DNA of 64,000 nt from NCBI RefSeq assembly GCF_020360975.1, contig NW_025408668.1, positions 1,054,001 to 1,118,000 of the forward strand, read 5' to 3'. The notes beneath the pieces are model-generated. The model was not told the origin of the DNA, ran no database searches, and saw only the letters and a program-made list of their open reading frames with translations. The position numbers and the translations under genes are program-made. The DNA comes from Hirsutella rhossiliensis (taxonomy: Eukaryota; Ascomycota; Sordariomycetes; Hypocreales; Ophiocordycipitaceae). This document shows positions 1-11,226 of this stretch, one piece after another. The first letter of the stretch is position 1; every line of letters starts with the position of its first letter.

Positions 1-861
1 TAGCGCGTCTCTCGTCGCAGCTAGGAGGCTGACTTCGTTATCCACGGCCTGCAATTCTGTCTCCTTGGCTGCGTCCGGCTCTCCTTGATCGTCGGGCCTT
101 TTTGATACCATTTGATGTAGGAGGATCCAGATTTCGACCATGCCATTCAAAAGGGTATTCATCTGCTGATTCGTATCGCTGTATACGAGCTGCACTACTC
201 TCACTCCCTCCGCTAAGACATTCTGGCTTCGGTTCTTCGTTTCTTGCTCAGTCTCCATCCCGCCGCGCCAGTATAAATCGGGCTCTTCTGTGACCAATTG
301 CTGCATGGTCGTCACGAATTCGAGCGCGGATACAACTTGTATTCCGAGTTTGGCAACGGCTGATTTTATAGCATCAGGATATGCCGTCGGACCGTCAATA
401 GTATTGTGGAGGTCGTCGAGTTGCCGCTTATCCTGCTCTATGTCTTTTCCATAGGCCTTGATCAAGGTCGAGTAGCTGACCATAACTGCACCAATCCTGT
501 TGACAAATACTTTATCATATCTGAACCGTCCTTCGTCAAATAACTGCGGATCTTGGATGGACCCGTTGGCGCTTAATCTTGCTAGTTCTTTCATGGCTTC
601 GCTAGCCTTGTCAACTGCTTTCTGAGCCTCCCTTTTCACATTTTGAGCCTTCTCGAGGGTTACGACCTGTCCAGCCTTGAGAGTCCACTTCTTGGTGTCT
701 TTCTGAGCCTCGGAGATTGTTTTGACCAAGTTGGCTTCAATGTTTTCGTGCCCCTGGATGCTCGGTGTTAACGCAGCTGGTTCGGCGAGACCCCGACCAC
801 GGGAATTGGCGACCAAGGACAGAAGAACAAGGGAGCAAAAACCCCGACCGAGGGTGCCCAT
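1..861 (-). CDS. Secreted helical protein, 5' part (runs off the left edge)
   Basis: An uninterrupted frame runs leftward from an ATG at 861 to position 1 (287 codons) with no stop, so the 3' end lies outside the window. The N-terminus reads as a signal peptide: MGTLGRG, then a hydrophobic core CSLVLLSLVAN, then a polar LAEPA region. The rest is polar and rich in Lys/Glu/Ala, predicted mostly helical (for example EKAQNVKREAQKAVDKASEA), with few cysteines. In-frame ATGs also exist upstream (885 and further), but the start at 861 gives the cleanest signal peptide. Dinucleotide use is normal, unlike the RIPped DNA starting about 150 bp upstream. I do not recognise the family; a small secreted, possibly effector-like protein is inference from the signal peptide and the position beside repeats. 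Confidence 0.72.
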   Translation of the reverse strand, partial: MGTLGRGFCSLVLLSLVANSRGRGLAEPAALTPSIQGHENIEANLVKTISEAQKDTKKWTLKAGQVVTLEKAQNVKREAQKAVDKASEAMKELARLSANGSIQDPQLFDEGRFRYDKVFVNRIGAVMVSYSTLIKAYGKDIEQDKRQLDDLHNTIDGPTAYPDAIKSAVAKLGIQVVSALEFVTTMQQLVTEEPDLYWRGGMETEQETKNRSQNVLAEGVRVVQLVYSDTNQQMNTLLNGMVEIWILLHQMVSKRPDDQGEPDAAKETELQAVDNEVSLLAATRDAL

Positions 862-1060
862 GACCCAGATAGAATGACATTGCATATTGTAGGCACTTGG
901 GGCCATATACATATGTTGGTTCTGTTTAAAGGTAGAGATAAGTCAGAAGAAGAGGGAACTCGTCTTAATAAGTCATAACATGTAAAGAGATCAAGAAACT
1001 GCCATTCGGTGCGGAGTCGAACTTATATATATAGAAGATCCCGATGCAAAGCGCGTATCA
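862..1060. other. Upstream region of the secreted gene, edge of RIP tract
   Basis: This short non-coding stretch still contains ordinary CA and TG dinucleotides. It would contain the promoter of the leftward gene. No convincing TATA box or other site could be assigned. The CA/TG-depleted sequence begins within the next hundred bases. Confidence 0.4.
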
Positions 1061-1200
1061 TCGCCTTCCTCTATTATTTAGGGATTTTTATTAAGAGTAT
1101 TACTATATATATAGAAATATATCGCTATTCGTATAAAGGCCCTATTTTAAGATATATACTAACACTAGCCCGCCCCGCCTATTTATACCGCGCCCGTATA

Positions 1201-1776
1201 TAGTAAACCTAGGCTATAACGGTACTTTTCTATATAGTATTTCTATTATTATAGTAAGAGATTCGTTATATTAAGGTATATACCTTACTAGGTAAATTAC
1301 TATATAAAGGTATATAAATATATATTAATTATATAAGTAGCGCGCTATCTACGTAGTAATATAATAACGTGCTTTAAATAAAACTTTCTTACTAGTTATA
1401 ATTACTTATTTATAGATACTATAAATAAAGAAAATAATATATAGTTACGTTTAAAGCTTAGGAAGAGATATCCTATTATATATATCCTTTAGTATATACT
1501 ATCGTAGCTATTATAGTATAGTAATATTATTCTTATAATAAAAAAAGAAAGAGAAAGAAAAAGAGGATATTTAAGGTAGGGATAAAAATTACTACTAGGT
1601 ATATACCTTTAATAATACTTTAGTATAATAAATAGCTTTATTAGTAAGTTCTAAATAATATCGTTATTATCTAGAGATAAGCTCTTTACTAACTAATTAA
1701 ATAGATTTATCGCTTATCTTATCGTTATAGCCCGATAATTATAATATACCCTAATCGTTATAGCCTAGGTTTACTA
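1201..1776. mobile_element. MITE-like insertion with perfect 21-bp inverted repeats
   Basis: The first 21 bases (1201-1221, beginning tagtaaacctaggc) are the exact reverse complement of 1756-1776. TA precedes (1199-1200) and follows (1777-1778) the unit. The right arm of the surrounding element shows the empty site: cccgta-ta-gtagg is continuous there and interrupted here. This gives a 576-bp unit with TA target duplication, as expected of a Tc1/mariner-type non-autonomous element; the ancestral end may have been CAGT, with C turned to T by RIP. The interior is A/T-rich and I see no coding relic in it. Confidence 0.85.
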
Positions 1777-2369
1777 TAGTAGGTAGCGGTACCGCTTAAA
1801 CGCCTACGCCCCCGCCCGCCTATATATATATATATATATAAGAGGTAATAAAAGGCTATATAACGTATGCCTCTTAATTCGCTTAAATAAAGTAATTTAG
1901 GGCCTTAAGCTCGAAGTTATAATAATTAGCCCGTTAATTAATCTAGCTCCTCTTTAGCCTTTACGGCTATATAGGCGGCGGCAGCGGCGCCGCCTTAATT
2001 ATATCCTACTTAACGATCCCTTAAACGCCTAACGAAGCCGGCTGCCCTAATAAAGCTAGCGGCGCGCCCTTCCTACCGCGTCTTCCTCTTAATCCCCTTC
2101 CCCTTATATTTCCTTAGGCGGTCGATCCTTATTATAACGCTATAAGAGATTGCAGGCTATAGCTAAGTTCGTTAATTTAGTTATGCCCCCGGCGCCTTTA
2201 AATGCTTATATATTACGAGACTAGTAGGAGATATAATAAGTACTAATATTACTCCTATTAAGGGGTAGCCTTATTTTAGCTAAGTAGTATTTAATATAAT
2301 ATTACGTTAAGCCGCTTTAAGTTAGCCTAACTTAAATTAGGTAGCTATTATAATACTATTACTATCGTC

Positions 2370-2412
2370 GCTACTACTACTACTACTATTACTACTACTA
2401 CTACTACTACTA
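2370..2412. repeat. CTA trinucleotide microsatellite
   Basis: An almost continuous run of CTA units with one ATT interruption lies within RIPped DNA. It may derive from CAA/CTA-type codon repeats or be a secondary slippage product; nothing indicates function. Confidence 0.7.
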
Positions 2413-4019
2413 TAGCTAGTTATAATACTATTCTTATAATAGAATCTAGTATAAGTAGCTTATTATTATAAGGCTAGCTATATATAACTATAATATTATT
2501 AAGATCGCGGATTTATAATAGTAGCTTACTAAGGTCCTAGAAATAGTAATTAATACAAAAACTATTATTAAGGGGGCTTTATTAATAGCTTCTTAAGCTA
2601 CTATTATACTAAAATATTATACTTTTTAAGCTTTAACTTAGCTTAAAAGCGTTAAAGGATCGTATAAGTATAATATAACCTAAACTAGCTTATAAATTAC
2701 CTACTATAAGGCTATAACGGCTGTAGCTCCTATATTAGTAAAGTTATCGCGGCCTTAGTAAGCTTATACTATATAGTAAAAAGATTAACCGCTTAGTATA
2801 TTACTATAACGTTTAGGCCCTTAAGCTAAGATAACTAGTTAAGGAAAAAACGCTTTTATTATATCCTTTACTAAGTAGCTATTTATATATATATTATCTC
2901 CTTTTTCTTAATTATTTAAATAAAAGTATTATAAAAGTATAAGAAACTAAATATACTTATAAGTAAATATAACTTTATATCTTTATAAGTAGTCTTAACT
3001 AAGTAATTTACCTATTACTTAAAGTTATAATATTAGCTAATATAGTATTATACTTATTACTCCTACTATAGTATATACTTATTAATAATATAGGTTATAA
3101 TATAGCTTTAGTATTAACTAAAGATCTTATTAAGCTACTTTTATACCTTAAAGAAATTTACTTTATTTTCTCTATAAATAATACGTTTTTAAGTAAGAAG
3201 TATACCCTTATAGCTATATATAACTTCTTTATTTAAGTTAAGGTTTAATATAGCTATAGCGGTATCTCTTTATTTAGCGGCTTTATATTTAGCGGCTTCT
3301 TAAGTAAGGATAGCTTTTACCTCTAAAAGGATCTCTATATTAATAGGGTTTTTATAACTATTAGGATCTACTAAGTCTCTTTAGCGTAACTAGATTTAAG
3401 CCCGAATACTACTATTAATATAGAATATATATAGCTATTACTATATAAAAGAGAAAACCCTAATAAGGGTTTTTTTTAGTATAGCTTCCTTATTAATAAT
3501 AGCTATAATAAGCTTTATTACTCCTATCTTTATATTAAGATTATTAAGGGATTTATAAAGCTATTAATATCTTTCTTCTTTCTTTATATTAATAAGGCTA
3601 AAGGTAAAGTTTATTAAAGACTTTTAGTTAATAACTTTAATAACTTAAGGAAGAAAGAGCTTAAAGCGGTTAGTTTTATATATATTATCGAAACTAAGAA
3701 CTTTAGGAAAACGTTTTTATATCTTTTAATACTATAGGTAAGTCTAAAGTATACCTTAGATCTTATTTTTATTATATAAGTTAAATTTAATATTATAAGG
3801 AAGATTTCTTACTTAAAGATACTTAATAAATATTTATATAGCTATCTTACTATAAAGAACTATAAAATAAAGCTTTTTATAATCGTTATAAATATTTTAA
3901 ATATAAAAGAACGCTATAGTAAGCTTAGTATCTTATAAGATAATAGAAATCTCTTAAGCTAGTAGCGCTTTATATTTTAAAAGGTTCCTTTTATTATAAA
4001 TAAAGGCGGGCTTAGCAAT

Positions 4020-5050
4020 AAGAGAACTACTAGGCTATAGTTTAGTATTAGAGCTAATAGAGGGGGATATAGTAGGATCCTAAACTAACTTTAAGATAAC
4101 TATAGGTATAGAGATAGCGGCGGACTCCTTAGCCTTAACCTTAGATAGAGCCTTAAACGCGATAGTTACCTTACTATTACCCTTCCCCTTCCCTTTACTA
4201 AAAGAGGCTAGGGCTAGACTAAGCTTAGTATAATTATCGCTATTATTCTTACTATTATAGTCGTTACTAGCGATAAGATAGAAATAGTTAGCGAGATTAT
4301 TAACCGCTATAAGAGTCTTTTAAGTAACTAAGAGCGACTTAGGCCTAACCTAGGCTAGGGTTTTAATAGTATCGCTAAACTTACTTAAGTACTTATTTAA
4401 GAACTTATATATATAGCGGGTATTATTTATAAAATAGGTAAAAGCTAAAGTAAGTATCTTAATATTCTTAATAACTATAGCTATACTAAGGGTAGACTTA
4501 CTTAACGCGCCCTTAACCTTAGCGGCGGGGGCCTTCTAACTAGCGTAAATATAAGTTTCTAGAGTAACGCGGTAAAGGCGTTCCTATACTAAACCTTAAA
4601 TATAAGAAGGACTATCTACCTTAAACTAAGCTTAGTAAAAGGCGCGCGCGGCCTCCTTACTTTTAAAGGTAATCTAAATATAAATTAGCACTGAACTTAG
4701 ACTATACTATAGCGGGATAAGGATACCTACTTAGTAATAGGACTAGTTAGAGTTAGTATAAGCAATATACGCTTTAGCCTTTATAGCTAGTAAAGTTAGC
4801 GAAAGTACTAAAAGTAAGACTAACTTAAGATAAAACTAAGACCGATACTTATAAGACTAGTTTTAATAGCTAGCGAAGGACTTATAAGTAAGCTCGCTAA
4901 TAAGGCGCCCGATATACGCAAAATATAAGATAGAGCGCTCTAAACCCGCTATAGCAGCGACCTTCTTATAAGGAAGGGGCTTAAGAAGAAGCAAGCCGCC
5001 GCTACTTAAGCTAGCTTCTTAGTTAGATATTATAAAGTAACAGCGAGCGG
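4020..5050 (-). pseudogene. RIP-degraded coding relic, unknown protein
   Basis: Read on the minus strand, one frame stays protein-like for over 300 codons, and its interruptions are almost all TAA or TAG, as expected for RIP of CAA/CAG/TGG codons. It contains segments such as KAPAAKVKGALSKSTLSIA and FLNKYLSKFSDTIKTLA. It is Lys/Ala/Ser-rich and helical-looking, with no catalytic motif recognised. It lies inside the inverted-repeat element and could be a gag-like or accessory protein. Neither side shows a clear start. Confidence 0.45.
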
Positions 5051-5644
5051 TAGGTATAGTACTAAAGAGATCTAGGGATATAGAAATAAGGTAGGTATAA
5101 ACGGAGCTTATAAGAGAGATAATAAATAGAGAGGTAGGAGGAGGTAAGAATAAAACTAAGGGGGGAGGGTAAGTATATATATATATAAGCCGGGCGTGCG
5201 TAATTAATAACTACGCGATAGACGGTAAATATAGGCCGCTACGCCCTTAATTAGGAAGTCGCGTAGTCGGACGGGAACCGATTTTTAATTAATAGAGCTA
5301 GCCGACTAAATTTCGATTAGCCGGCCCTACCTAAGTGCGACCTATACTAGCGCCCGGCCCGGTAACCGGATATTACCTGCCCTACTAACTAATAGACCGA
5401 TAGGCCGACGTAGCTACGGCTATACGGTAGCGACGTAGGAGCTATAGGGAATAAAGGCGCCCGCGAGTTAGCCCTTAAAGAGAGACTACTACTTATAACC
5501 CTAGGCCTAAGTAGCGAGCCTAGGCCGCGGCCGCTAAGGATAGAAGCGGCTATAGCCTAAGAGGGCCTACGCCGAAATATAAACGCGCGGGAGAAGCCCG
5601 CGGTAGCTAGCGTAAATTTCCTATATACTACTACTAAGACCTTA

Positions 5645-5765
5645 TTTAAGGCAGACCTATACTAAAAGAGGGGAGGGTTTTCCCCTAGGTACTTTAGTTT
5701 TTCCCTCCTATTTAATATCGAAGTTCTAGATACCTTTAGCTAGGTCCCTAGTATAATCTTAATAA
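5645..5765 (+). repeat. 3'-tail fragment shared with the SINE family
   Basis: About 120 bp match the 3' end of the two complete SINE-like copies at 27866-28637 and 59241-60005. Shared landmarks are gggagggtttt, actttagtttttccctcct, agttctagatacctt and a final taatcttaataataat. The upstream 450 bp do not match the body or tRNA-like head of those copies. This is either a different retroposon sharing the same tail or a chimera. It ends in the same TAA-type simple tail. Confidence 0.7.
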
Positions 5766-6613
5766 TAATATTATTATAAATAAAGGGTAGGACTAATACT
5801 AAGGGTATATAGCTAATTTACTATATAAACCTTAGGTATAGCCCTAGCTATTATCTATAGGGGTTAGTTATATAGGCTATAAGACTAAACCCCTTAGCTA
5901 AGGGCGGCCTATATATATAGCTTTCTTTTTATATAGTATCTTTCCGCTCTTTTTTATATATCTTAAGCTCTTACTATATAACGGTTTAACGGTAATAAAT
6001 ATTATATACTAAGGGATTAAAAGAAGGCCTATAGTTATAGTAAGTCTTAGTAACTTAAAAATTATACTTTTAAGCTTCCTTATTAAGGGAGGCCGTTTTA
6101 GTAAAGTAAAAGGAGTAGTTAAGCTTCTAAGTAAAAAGCTTATATAGCTCTATACTAGTAGAAGCCCGCTATAAGCTATAATCGTATATAAAGAGAACTT
6201 AGGTTATAAGGGAGATCCTAATAATATCTCGCTTAGATAAGCTTAACTACTTAATAATAGCGGTACTATTATTATAAAGGAACCCTTAGATAAAGTTATA
6301 TACTATATCGTAGGTTTTAAAGCTTAAGGAAAGCGGTAAGGGCTAGATTATACTTTTATATTCTTTATAAGTATTATAAGTATTATAAGCTTTATTTAAG
6401 TTACCTTATAATATAAAGGTATTAAGGAGAAAGCGAAGAAGGTTTATTATAGCGCTAGTAATAGGTTTAAATTAATATATATATCTATATATATATAGAA
6501 TATAAGTAGGGTCTTATATAAATATATATATATATATATAGGCGGGCGGGGGCGTAGGCGTTTAAGCGGTACCGCTACCTACTATACGGGCGCGGTATAA
6601 ATAAGCGGGGCGG

Positions 6614-6833
6614 GCTAGTATTAGTACGTATCTTAAAAATAGGGCCTTTATACGAATAGCGATATATCTTTATATAAATAGTAATACTCTTTATTAAAAC
6701 TCTAGAGTTAAAAGCAAGGCCGTGCTAGTATTAGTACGTATCTTAAAAATAGGGCCTTTATACGAATAGCGATATATCTTTATATAAATAGTAATACTCT
6801 TTATTAAAACTCTAGAGTTAAAAGCAACGCCGT
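6614..6833. repeat. 110-bp tandem duplication of the right inverted-repeat end
   Basis: Two direct copies (6614-6723 and 6724-6833) begin with gctagtattagtacgtatct and end with aaaagcaaggccgt or aaaagcaacgccgt. They are almost identical, differing only near the junction, whereas other repeat pairs in the RIP tract differ by many transitions. The duplication therefore probably arose after the RIP mutations. Confidence 0.85.
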
Positions 6834-6840
6834 GCTATTA

Positions 6841-8168
6841 CTTTATTAAGGTGTCTTTACTAGCAGTGCATAAGCATAACCAGTGACCTATATTGCGAAA
6901 ACCTCGGCCTGGCTACCGCGCTCCGTAAACGACCTGCCTAATGTCGCAATGGCCGGGCTTGGAGGCCGGGCTTCACCAGCCACAGGAGTTACAATCAATC
7001 TAGTTCAGGCCCTCCGATAGGTGGCTGCTGGATTGACAGCTCCTTAAAAAGCAATAAAATCCAAAGCGGAGAACATATATCGAAGTCTAATAGATAGGCC
7101 CATGTTAATAAGACGTTAAGCGAAGTGCAAAGCTTTATCATAACCTTTGTGCCTCGGTATTCGTGGGATACAGACTCAAATACCCTATAACTCTCCTATT
7201 ATAGCTTGGGGCAATTGGGTCTCCATCTCGGAAATGGTTACCGGTATGTAGCAAAGTTTTATGAAGCGTACCTGGCCTTTACTTGAACGAGATAGACGCT
7301 GACTCGTCTAGTCAGCGAGCATGAACCTCAAGGAACAACTTATAATAGAGCTAGCCTATACATTCTCAAGCGTCTCACCTATAATGTTCTGAGTTCTTTG
7401 AATAAATATTCCAGTACGGACTAGGAAGGTAATTGGCAGATTTTATATACTTCAAAGGGGATATACTGTAAAATTTGCTTGGGCTTCAGGGTGTTCTTTA
7501 GCGAAGCGGCCTTAGCCGGTGGCAATGCTGCAGTTGCGCCTTCTCTCACAGCTTCAGCTTAGATAGACATAAAACACTTGATAGTTTTCTCATGACGACA
7601 AATTAAAGGCGATTCAATCTTACAGCGTTTGCCCCAGATAGATTCTAGTTATACACTCCTCTGTCGATATTACTACTCTCGAACACGGGTTCGAGAGCAT
7701 GGTGAAAGGTAAAGGAAAGTCATGCATAAGTGAAAACAGTGATACATGCTCCTTTCTAGCTCGTGAGACATTGGGACAGTATTTTTGGGTACGGACAACT
7801 CCTATGGTCCTAGAAACCCTGTATTAACAGAGGGAATTAGAGTTCCGTACCGGTATCACGCTGATTATGTATGTATCTTCCTCCACGGGGTGTGAGTAAT
7901 TAAGGGGTGCGTGCATGAGGACGCCAACTGTGCTGACCCACACGGGTCATACTATCAGTGACCTTTGCCAGCAACTACGTAGTGGCTACCTTACATATGG
8001 AACTAGGTTCAGGACTAGACCCTGATGCCTTTATACGGTTTTATATGCCCCATAGAAGGCCGCGAAATATAAATAAAGCCCATGCTTTATAGCTATCCGA
8101 CTTCTTCCAAACCTTGTGACTCTTACCCACTGCTACAAGCGAACTGTTACTATCATCTTGGCGATAAA
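6841..8168. other. Non-RIPped intergenic DNA, no gene seen
   Basis: Dinucleotide composition is normal. No ORF, tRNA-like fold or repeat could be supported in 1.3 kb. The part just before 8169 would contain the promoter and 5' leader of the small secreted-protein gene, but no specific element is clear. Confidence 0.5.
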
Positions 8169-8558
8169 ATGAAACTTGCAGCAACAATTTTCGCTATTCC
8201 TTTCGGGCTGTCAGCCGCTGGGTCCATAGACCACCTTGCCCACCTTGCGATCTTTGGTCGAGCGCCGCCAGTGCCAAATCCGACCAATCTAGGGATGTTA
8301 ACGGATCTGATCGTCGAAGGCATTGGCAAGCTAGAAGTGTCTGGAGCCAACCTGAGAGTGCAAAATAAGTTCCCGCCCGGGGGCGGCCAGCCTTTTAAGA
8401 ACATGATCGGCGGGCTTCCAGAGCTCAAGTCGCCGCGACGACGTCCGTCCCTGCATCTGGATGAGGGTCCACCGGGCACTCCGGGGAGTCCTCGCGGGCC
8501 GAGAAAGAAACCTGGGCGTACATACCGCTCCGGTACTCCTTCGGGGTCAAATTGCTAG
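8169..8558 (+). CDS. Small secreted protein, candidate effector
   Basis: The ORF gives 129 residues from the ATG at 8169. A longer start at 8082 is in frame, but its extra 29 residues are polar and would bury the signal sequence. From 8169 the product begins MKLAATIFAIPFGLSAAG, a typical signal peptide. The mature part is short and Pro/Gly/Arg-rich, particularly over the last 40 residues (PPGTPGSPRGPRKKPG), and has a single cysteine at the C-terminus. No domain was recognised. A small secreted basic protein between transposon remnants is the usual setting of fungal effectors, but that is inference. The absence of introns and homologues leaves some risk that the ORF is fortuitous. Confidence 0.5.
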   Translation: MKLAATIFAIPFGLSAAGSIDHLAHLAIFGRAPPVPNPTNLGMLTDLIVEGIGKLEVSGANLRVQNKFPPGGGQPFKNMIGGLPELKSPRRRPSLHLDEGPPGTPGSPRGPRKKPGRTYRSGTPSGSNC

Positions 8559-9438
8559 GAGGGTTTCGCCTTTGGATTATATGCAAGGTTGATAGAATGT
8601 CTAGAGCCAAGCAATATGTTTAGGGGAGGGGGTGGGGGGCTCAGAAGTCAGCCACTGCCAAGAAGTACGCGTTTATATATATATATGCTATAGACGCCAT
8701 CGAACAGCGGTTCGGGAGCTTAGCGGAAGGTATAGAGCTTTAACAGGGCGTATTCAATCCCCTATGCCAAGGGCGTTCTTCTCTTCTTACCCTATCGGGG
8801 CTGGTCTGTGCAACGTTTGTAGCAGTTCAAGAACCCACCTGCGATGGCGGTAGCTACCTGAAATTTAGACAGATATTTTCCATCGAGAAGACTGTTCTTA
8901 AGGGCATTGACCGCATCGTGCAGTCGTGTCTCAGTCGAACTTAGCAGATGTTACCATCAGGATCCGAAACGAACGTCCTGCAAGGATGGCTCTGTACGTC
9001 TGTCATGCGCCTAAGGAGCCGATCGTGTTGAGGCATTGAAGGGACCGACTTTACTGGTCACAGGTGAAAATATAGTGTAAGCATCCCCTGCATAGCAGAA
9101 TCAAACGGGCGGCTTGTATGAATATAACTGCGTTGATATAATCACTCGTAGATGCAGATACTGTCATAAGGGGTCACTACTGCACTGCCGGCTGGAGGAC
9201 GCACACCAAAATCGGGCCCTCACTAGATTATAGAACCTGGGACTCTCTACGTTTAAGATCAGGAGCACATACCAAAGGAGACAGTAACGTCCTTCCAGAG
9301 CCCGTGATAAGTCACGAAGGATGGTTTGAGGGATCCCTTGGACGCCCATGCCCTTTTTTGCCCCTTAGACACGAAGAAGTTGAGGTGCACCGATCTTTTA
9401 GAGTTGTCCCTCGCACCCAAGTGTCGTCGATGGTCCGC
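8559..9438. other. Intergenic, no supported gene
   Basis: Only short overlapping open frames with no protein-like character are present. A short (TA)n run lies near 8672-8686. No repeat or RNA gene was recognised. Confidence 0.45.
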
Positions 9439-10180
9439 TTACTCAAGTGGTGAACGTACCGCGCGTTGTAGCCTCCTGAGCAGCTTTTCTGGGGTTCCAA
9501 CCCAAATTGGGCGATACGTTATCGAGATGGGCTTGACCGGCGAGAATATGGAGGGCAGGTCAAACATGTCGAGGAAGCCCGACGGAATGCGTGCCGTGTA
9601 GAGATACAGCTTCTTCGCAGCTATGCCGGGAACAACGAGGAGACGGGCCCTGAACAACCGTTTCAGATATATGTACTCATCTCTGGCGAAGAAATAAACG
9701 TACCTCGAACGATTCCGAGACACGAGGATTCCTTTGGCCCTCACGAGACGGAGCGGCCATGATTGTGTGTGCTTCGCATGGACTCGTCCCTGCTTGCTCA
9801 AACGGAGCTGGTTCACCAGCGCCACCTCTCTGCTGCTGCTGTCGCCTGCGCTGCTCCTGCGCCAAGGCGAGAAGGGTGGCCACGAAATATGGTTCTTCTG
9901 CTTCGTTGTCTGGTCGAAGACGGTCGAGCTTCTTCTGTATGAGTTCGGCTACGGGATGATTACGTTTTCCATTGTCAAAAGGGGACTTTCGGCCCACAAA
10001 TATACGGCGGACGTACGTGGTGCGGATTGAACGAAACGTGTCGAGATTAATGTAGGTTCGGGACGGGGTGGTGGATCTGGAGGCAGAAATGCCGTCCGTC
10101 CACAGGTCGATGACGCGGTCGCCAAAGTGGAACGATAGTCGAGTGTGAACTGGGTTTGAGGACCGAGTCAGCGACAGCAC
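9439..10180 (-). CDS. Fungal protein of unknown function, split by an intron or frameshift
   Basis: Two overlapping minus-strand frames together read as one protein. The first (10180 to about 9730) contains HTRLSFHFGDRVIDLWTDG, TTYVRRIFVGRKSPFD and PYFVATLLALAQEQRRRQQQ. The second (to 9439) contains LLVVPGIAAKKLYLYTARIP, SGFLDMFDLPS and GTPEKLLRRLQRAV. The order resembles a widespread ascomycete hypothetical family in which PYFVA-LLALAQ is followed by an LYxYTA-FLDKFD-type C-terminal half; this is recalled, not searched. Between the halves are GT donors (GTACGT and GTTCGA) and a CTGAA branch-like site before TTCAG. The GTTCGA donor keeps the frame with a 61-nt intron; GTACGT does not, so a frameshift is possible. 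The true 5' end may include another exon upstream. Confidence 0.5.
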
Positions 10181-11226
10181 AAGCGAAGGTCAGGTCGGCT
10201 TACCCGAGGTATTCTAGCTTGCAGGTGGCAAGAAGTTCTTTGACTGCAGAGCGCCTCGCCTCGGTCGCGCAGGGTTCGTGTAGGTGGTTCGCCGCCTGAA
10301 TAGTGTAACTGTCAAGCTAGTAAAATACCGCTACACCATGCAAAATAGGGGCACCCCCATTGGAGGTGTTAGTAACGCGTATTATATCCGTAAGTCCTTC
10401 TCTGCTCTGACAGTAACTGTACGTGACATCGGCCTCTTTCACAACGTTTATGGCATCGCCATCGGTTCGCGTTGCCTTTGATTCTTCGCCCTCCTGCTCG
10501 CGGGGCGTCGCTGGGAACAAATACGCATCGCAAATGCTTCAGCTGTTCCGAAGTCCAAAGCACAGGCAGGACTTGAAGACGGCGCCGGCAGTTCGCACGG
10601 AGGATTGCATTGATCGATTTGGGCCCGGGTGGGTCAGTGGTGCCGCCATGGGGGACGAGTATGAGAAGTGGATGAACTTGGGGCGCAGTCTCGTGCTGAA
10701 GATGTGAGGCTGATGTTCGGCTTCTGCCCCATGTTTGCTTCAAAGGGACTGGAGGTTGCACCTGTGCGGAAGAGAAGGAACAGGACGTGAGATTGTTTGG
10801 CGAGATGGGCGTCGGTTGCAGCGCCGACGTCGATTTGTCGACAAGGCGGAGTGGAGCGTACGGAGCCGCGGATAAGCAGGACTTATCGTGGGGTCGATTT
10901 GCGGAGTAATTTCGGGAAATCGTATGCGATTACACATCTACCATCTGATAAGTGCCCGGCGGCGCGCACGCGAATATCTCCACGGCCAGCAGCCCAATCC
11001 AGGCCATTCCGGGGCCTGGGGGACTACTACACTCCGGCGGCGCGTTTGGTCGAGGAGCACTCCGTATAGGCTACTGCCCGTCGAGATATTTGCGTTGCAG
11101 CGCCGCGAATGGGTAATGGGGCTAGGCTCGGCCACAGGAACTGTGAGATAGTAATGCACTGATCCTACGGCCCTTTGATCCTCAAAAATATGTCTAGTTA
11201 CATGGATATAAATATGTGTAAAGACT
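10181..11226. other. Intergenic, no supported gene
   Basis: Several mutually overlapping open frames exist on both strands, as expected of GC-rich DNA. None has a convincing start, domain or codon pattern. No repeat was seen. Confidence 0.4.

Larger units (their letters stand above)
1070..6836. mobile_element. RIPped element with long terminal inverted repeats
   Basis: The sequence at about 1070-1200 plus 1777-1835 matches the reverse complement of about 6536-6720. Landmarks on both arms are cgctattcgtataaaggccc, a ctagcccgccccgc block, ataccgcgcccgtata, and ggtagcggtaccgcttaaac followed by a (TA)n run. Differences are mostly C/T or G/A. The arms are about 190 bp once the MITE in the left arm is removed. 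No target duplication could be fixed because the right end carries a tandem duplication. The interior is RIP-degraded with at least one coding relic on the minus strand. Long inverted repeats point to a DNA transposon, but no transposase motif was recognised, so the superfamily is open; a segmental inverted duplication is the alternative. Confidence 0.65.
1000..6840. repeat. RIP-saturated tract 1
   Basis: Visual inspection shows almost no CA or TG dinucleotides, a great excess of TA, and retained CG, CC and CT. This is the fingerprint of repeat-induced point mutation (CpA to TpA on both strands). No ORF of useful length survives. The right edge is sharp: normal dinucleotides return by about 6845 (gcagtgcataagcataacca). 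The tract coincides with the inverted-repeat element described separately. Confidence 0.9.

Noticed and set aside
1009..1203. 64-codon ORF at the left RIP boundary
   Set aside because: It lies in inverted-repeat sequence with biased Tyr/Ile/Arg content produced by TA-rich RIP DNA; no start context or homology is expected.
10369..10761. 130-codon minus-strand ORF and overlapping plus-strand ORFs
   Set aside because: Mutually overlapping frames with no domain, signal peptide or sensible composition.
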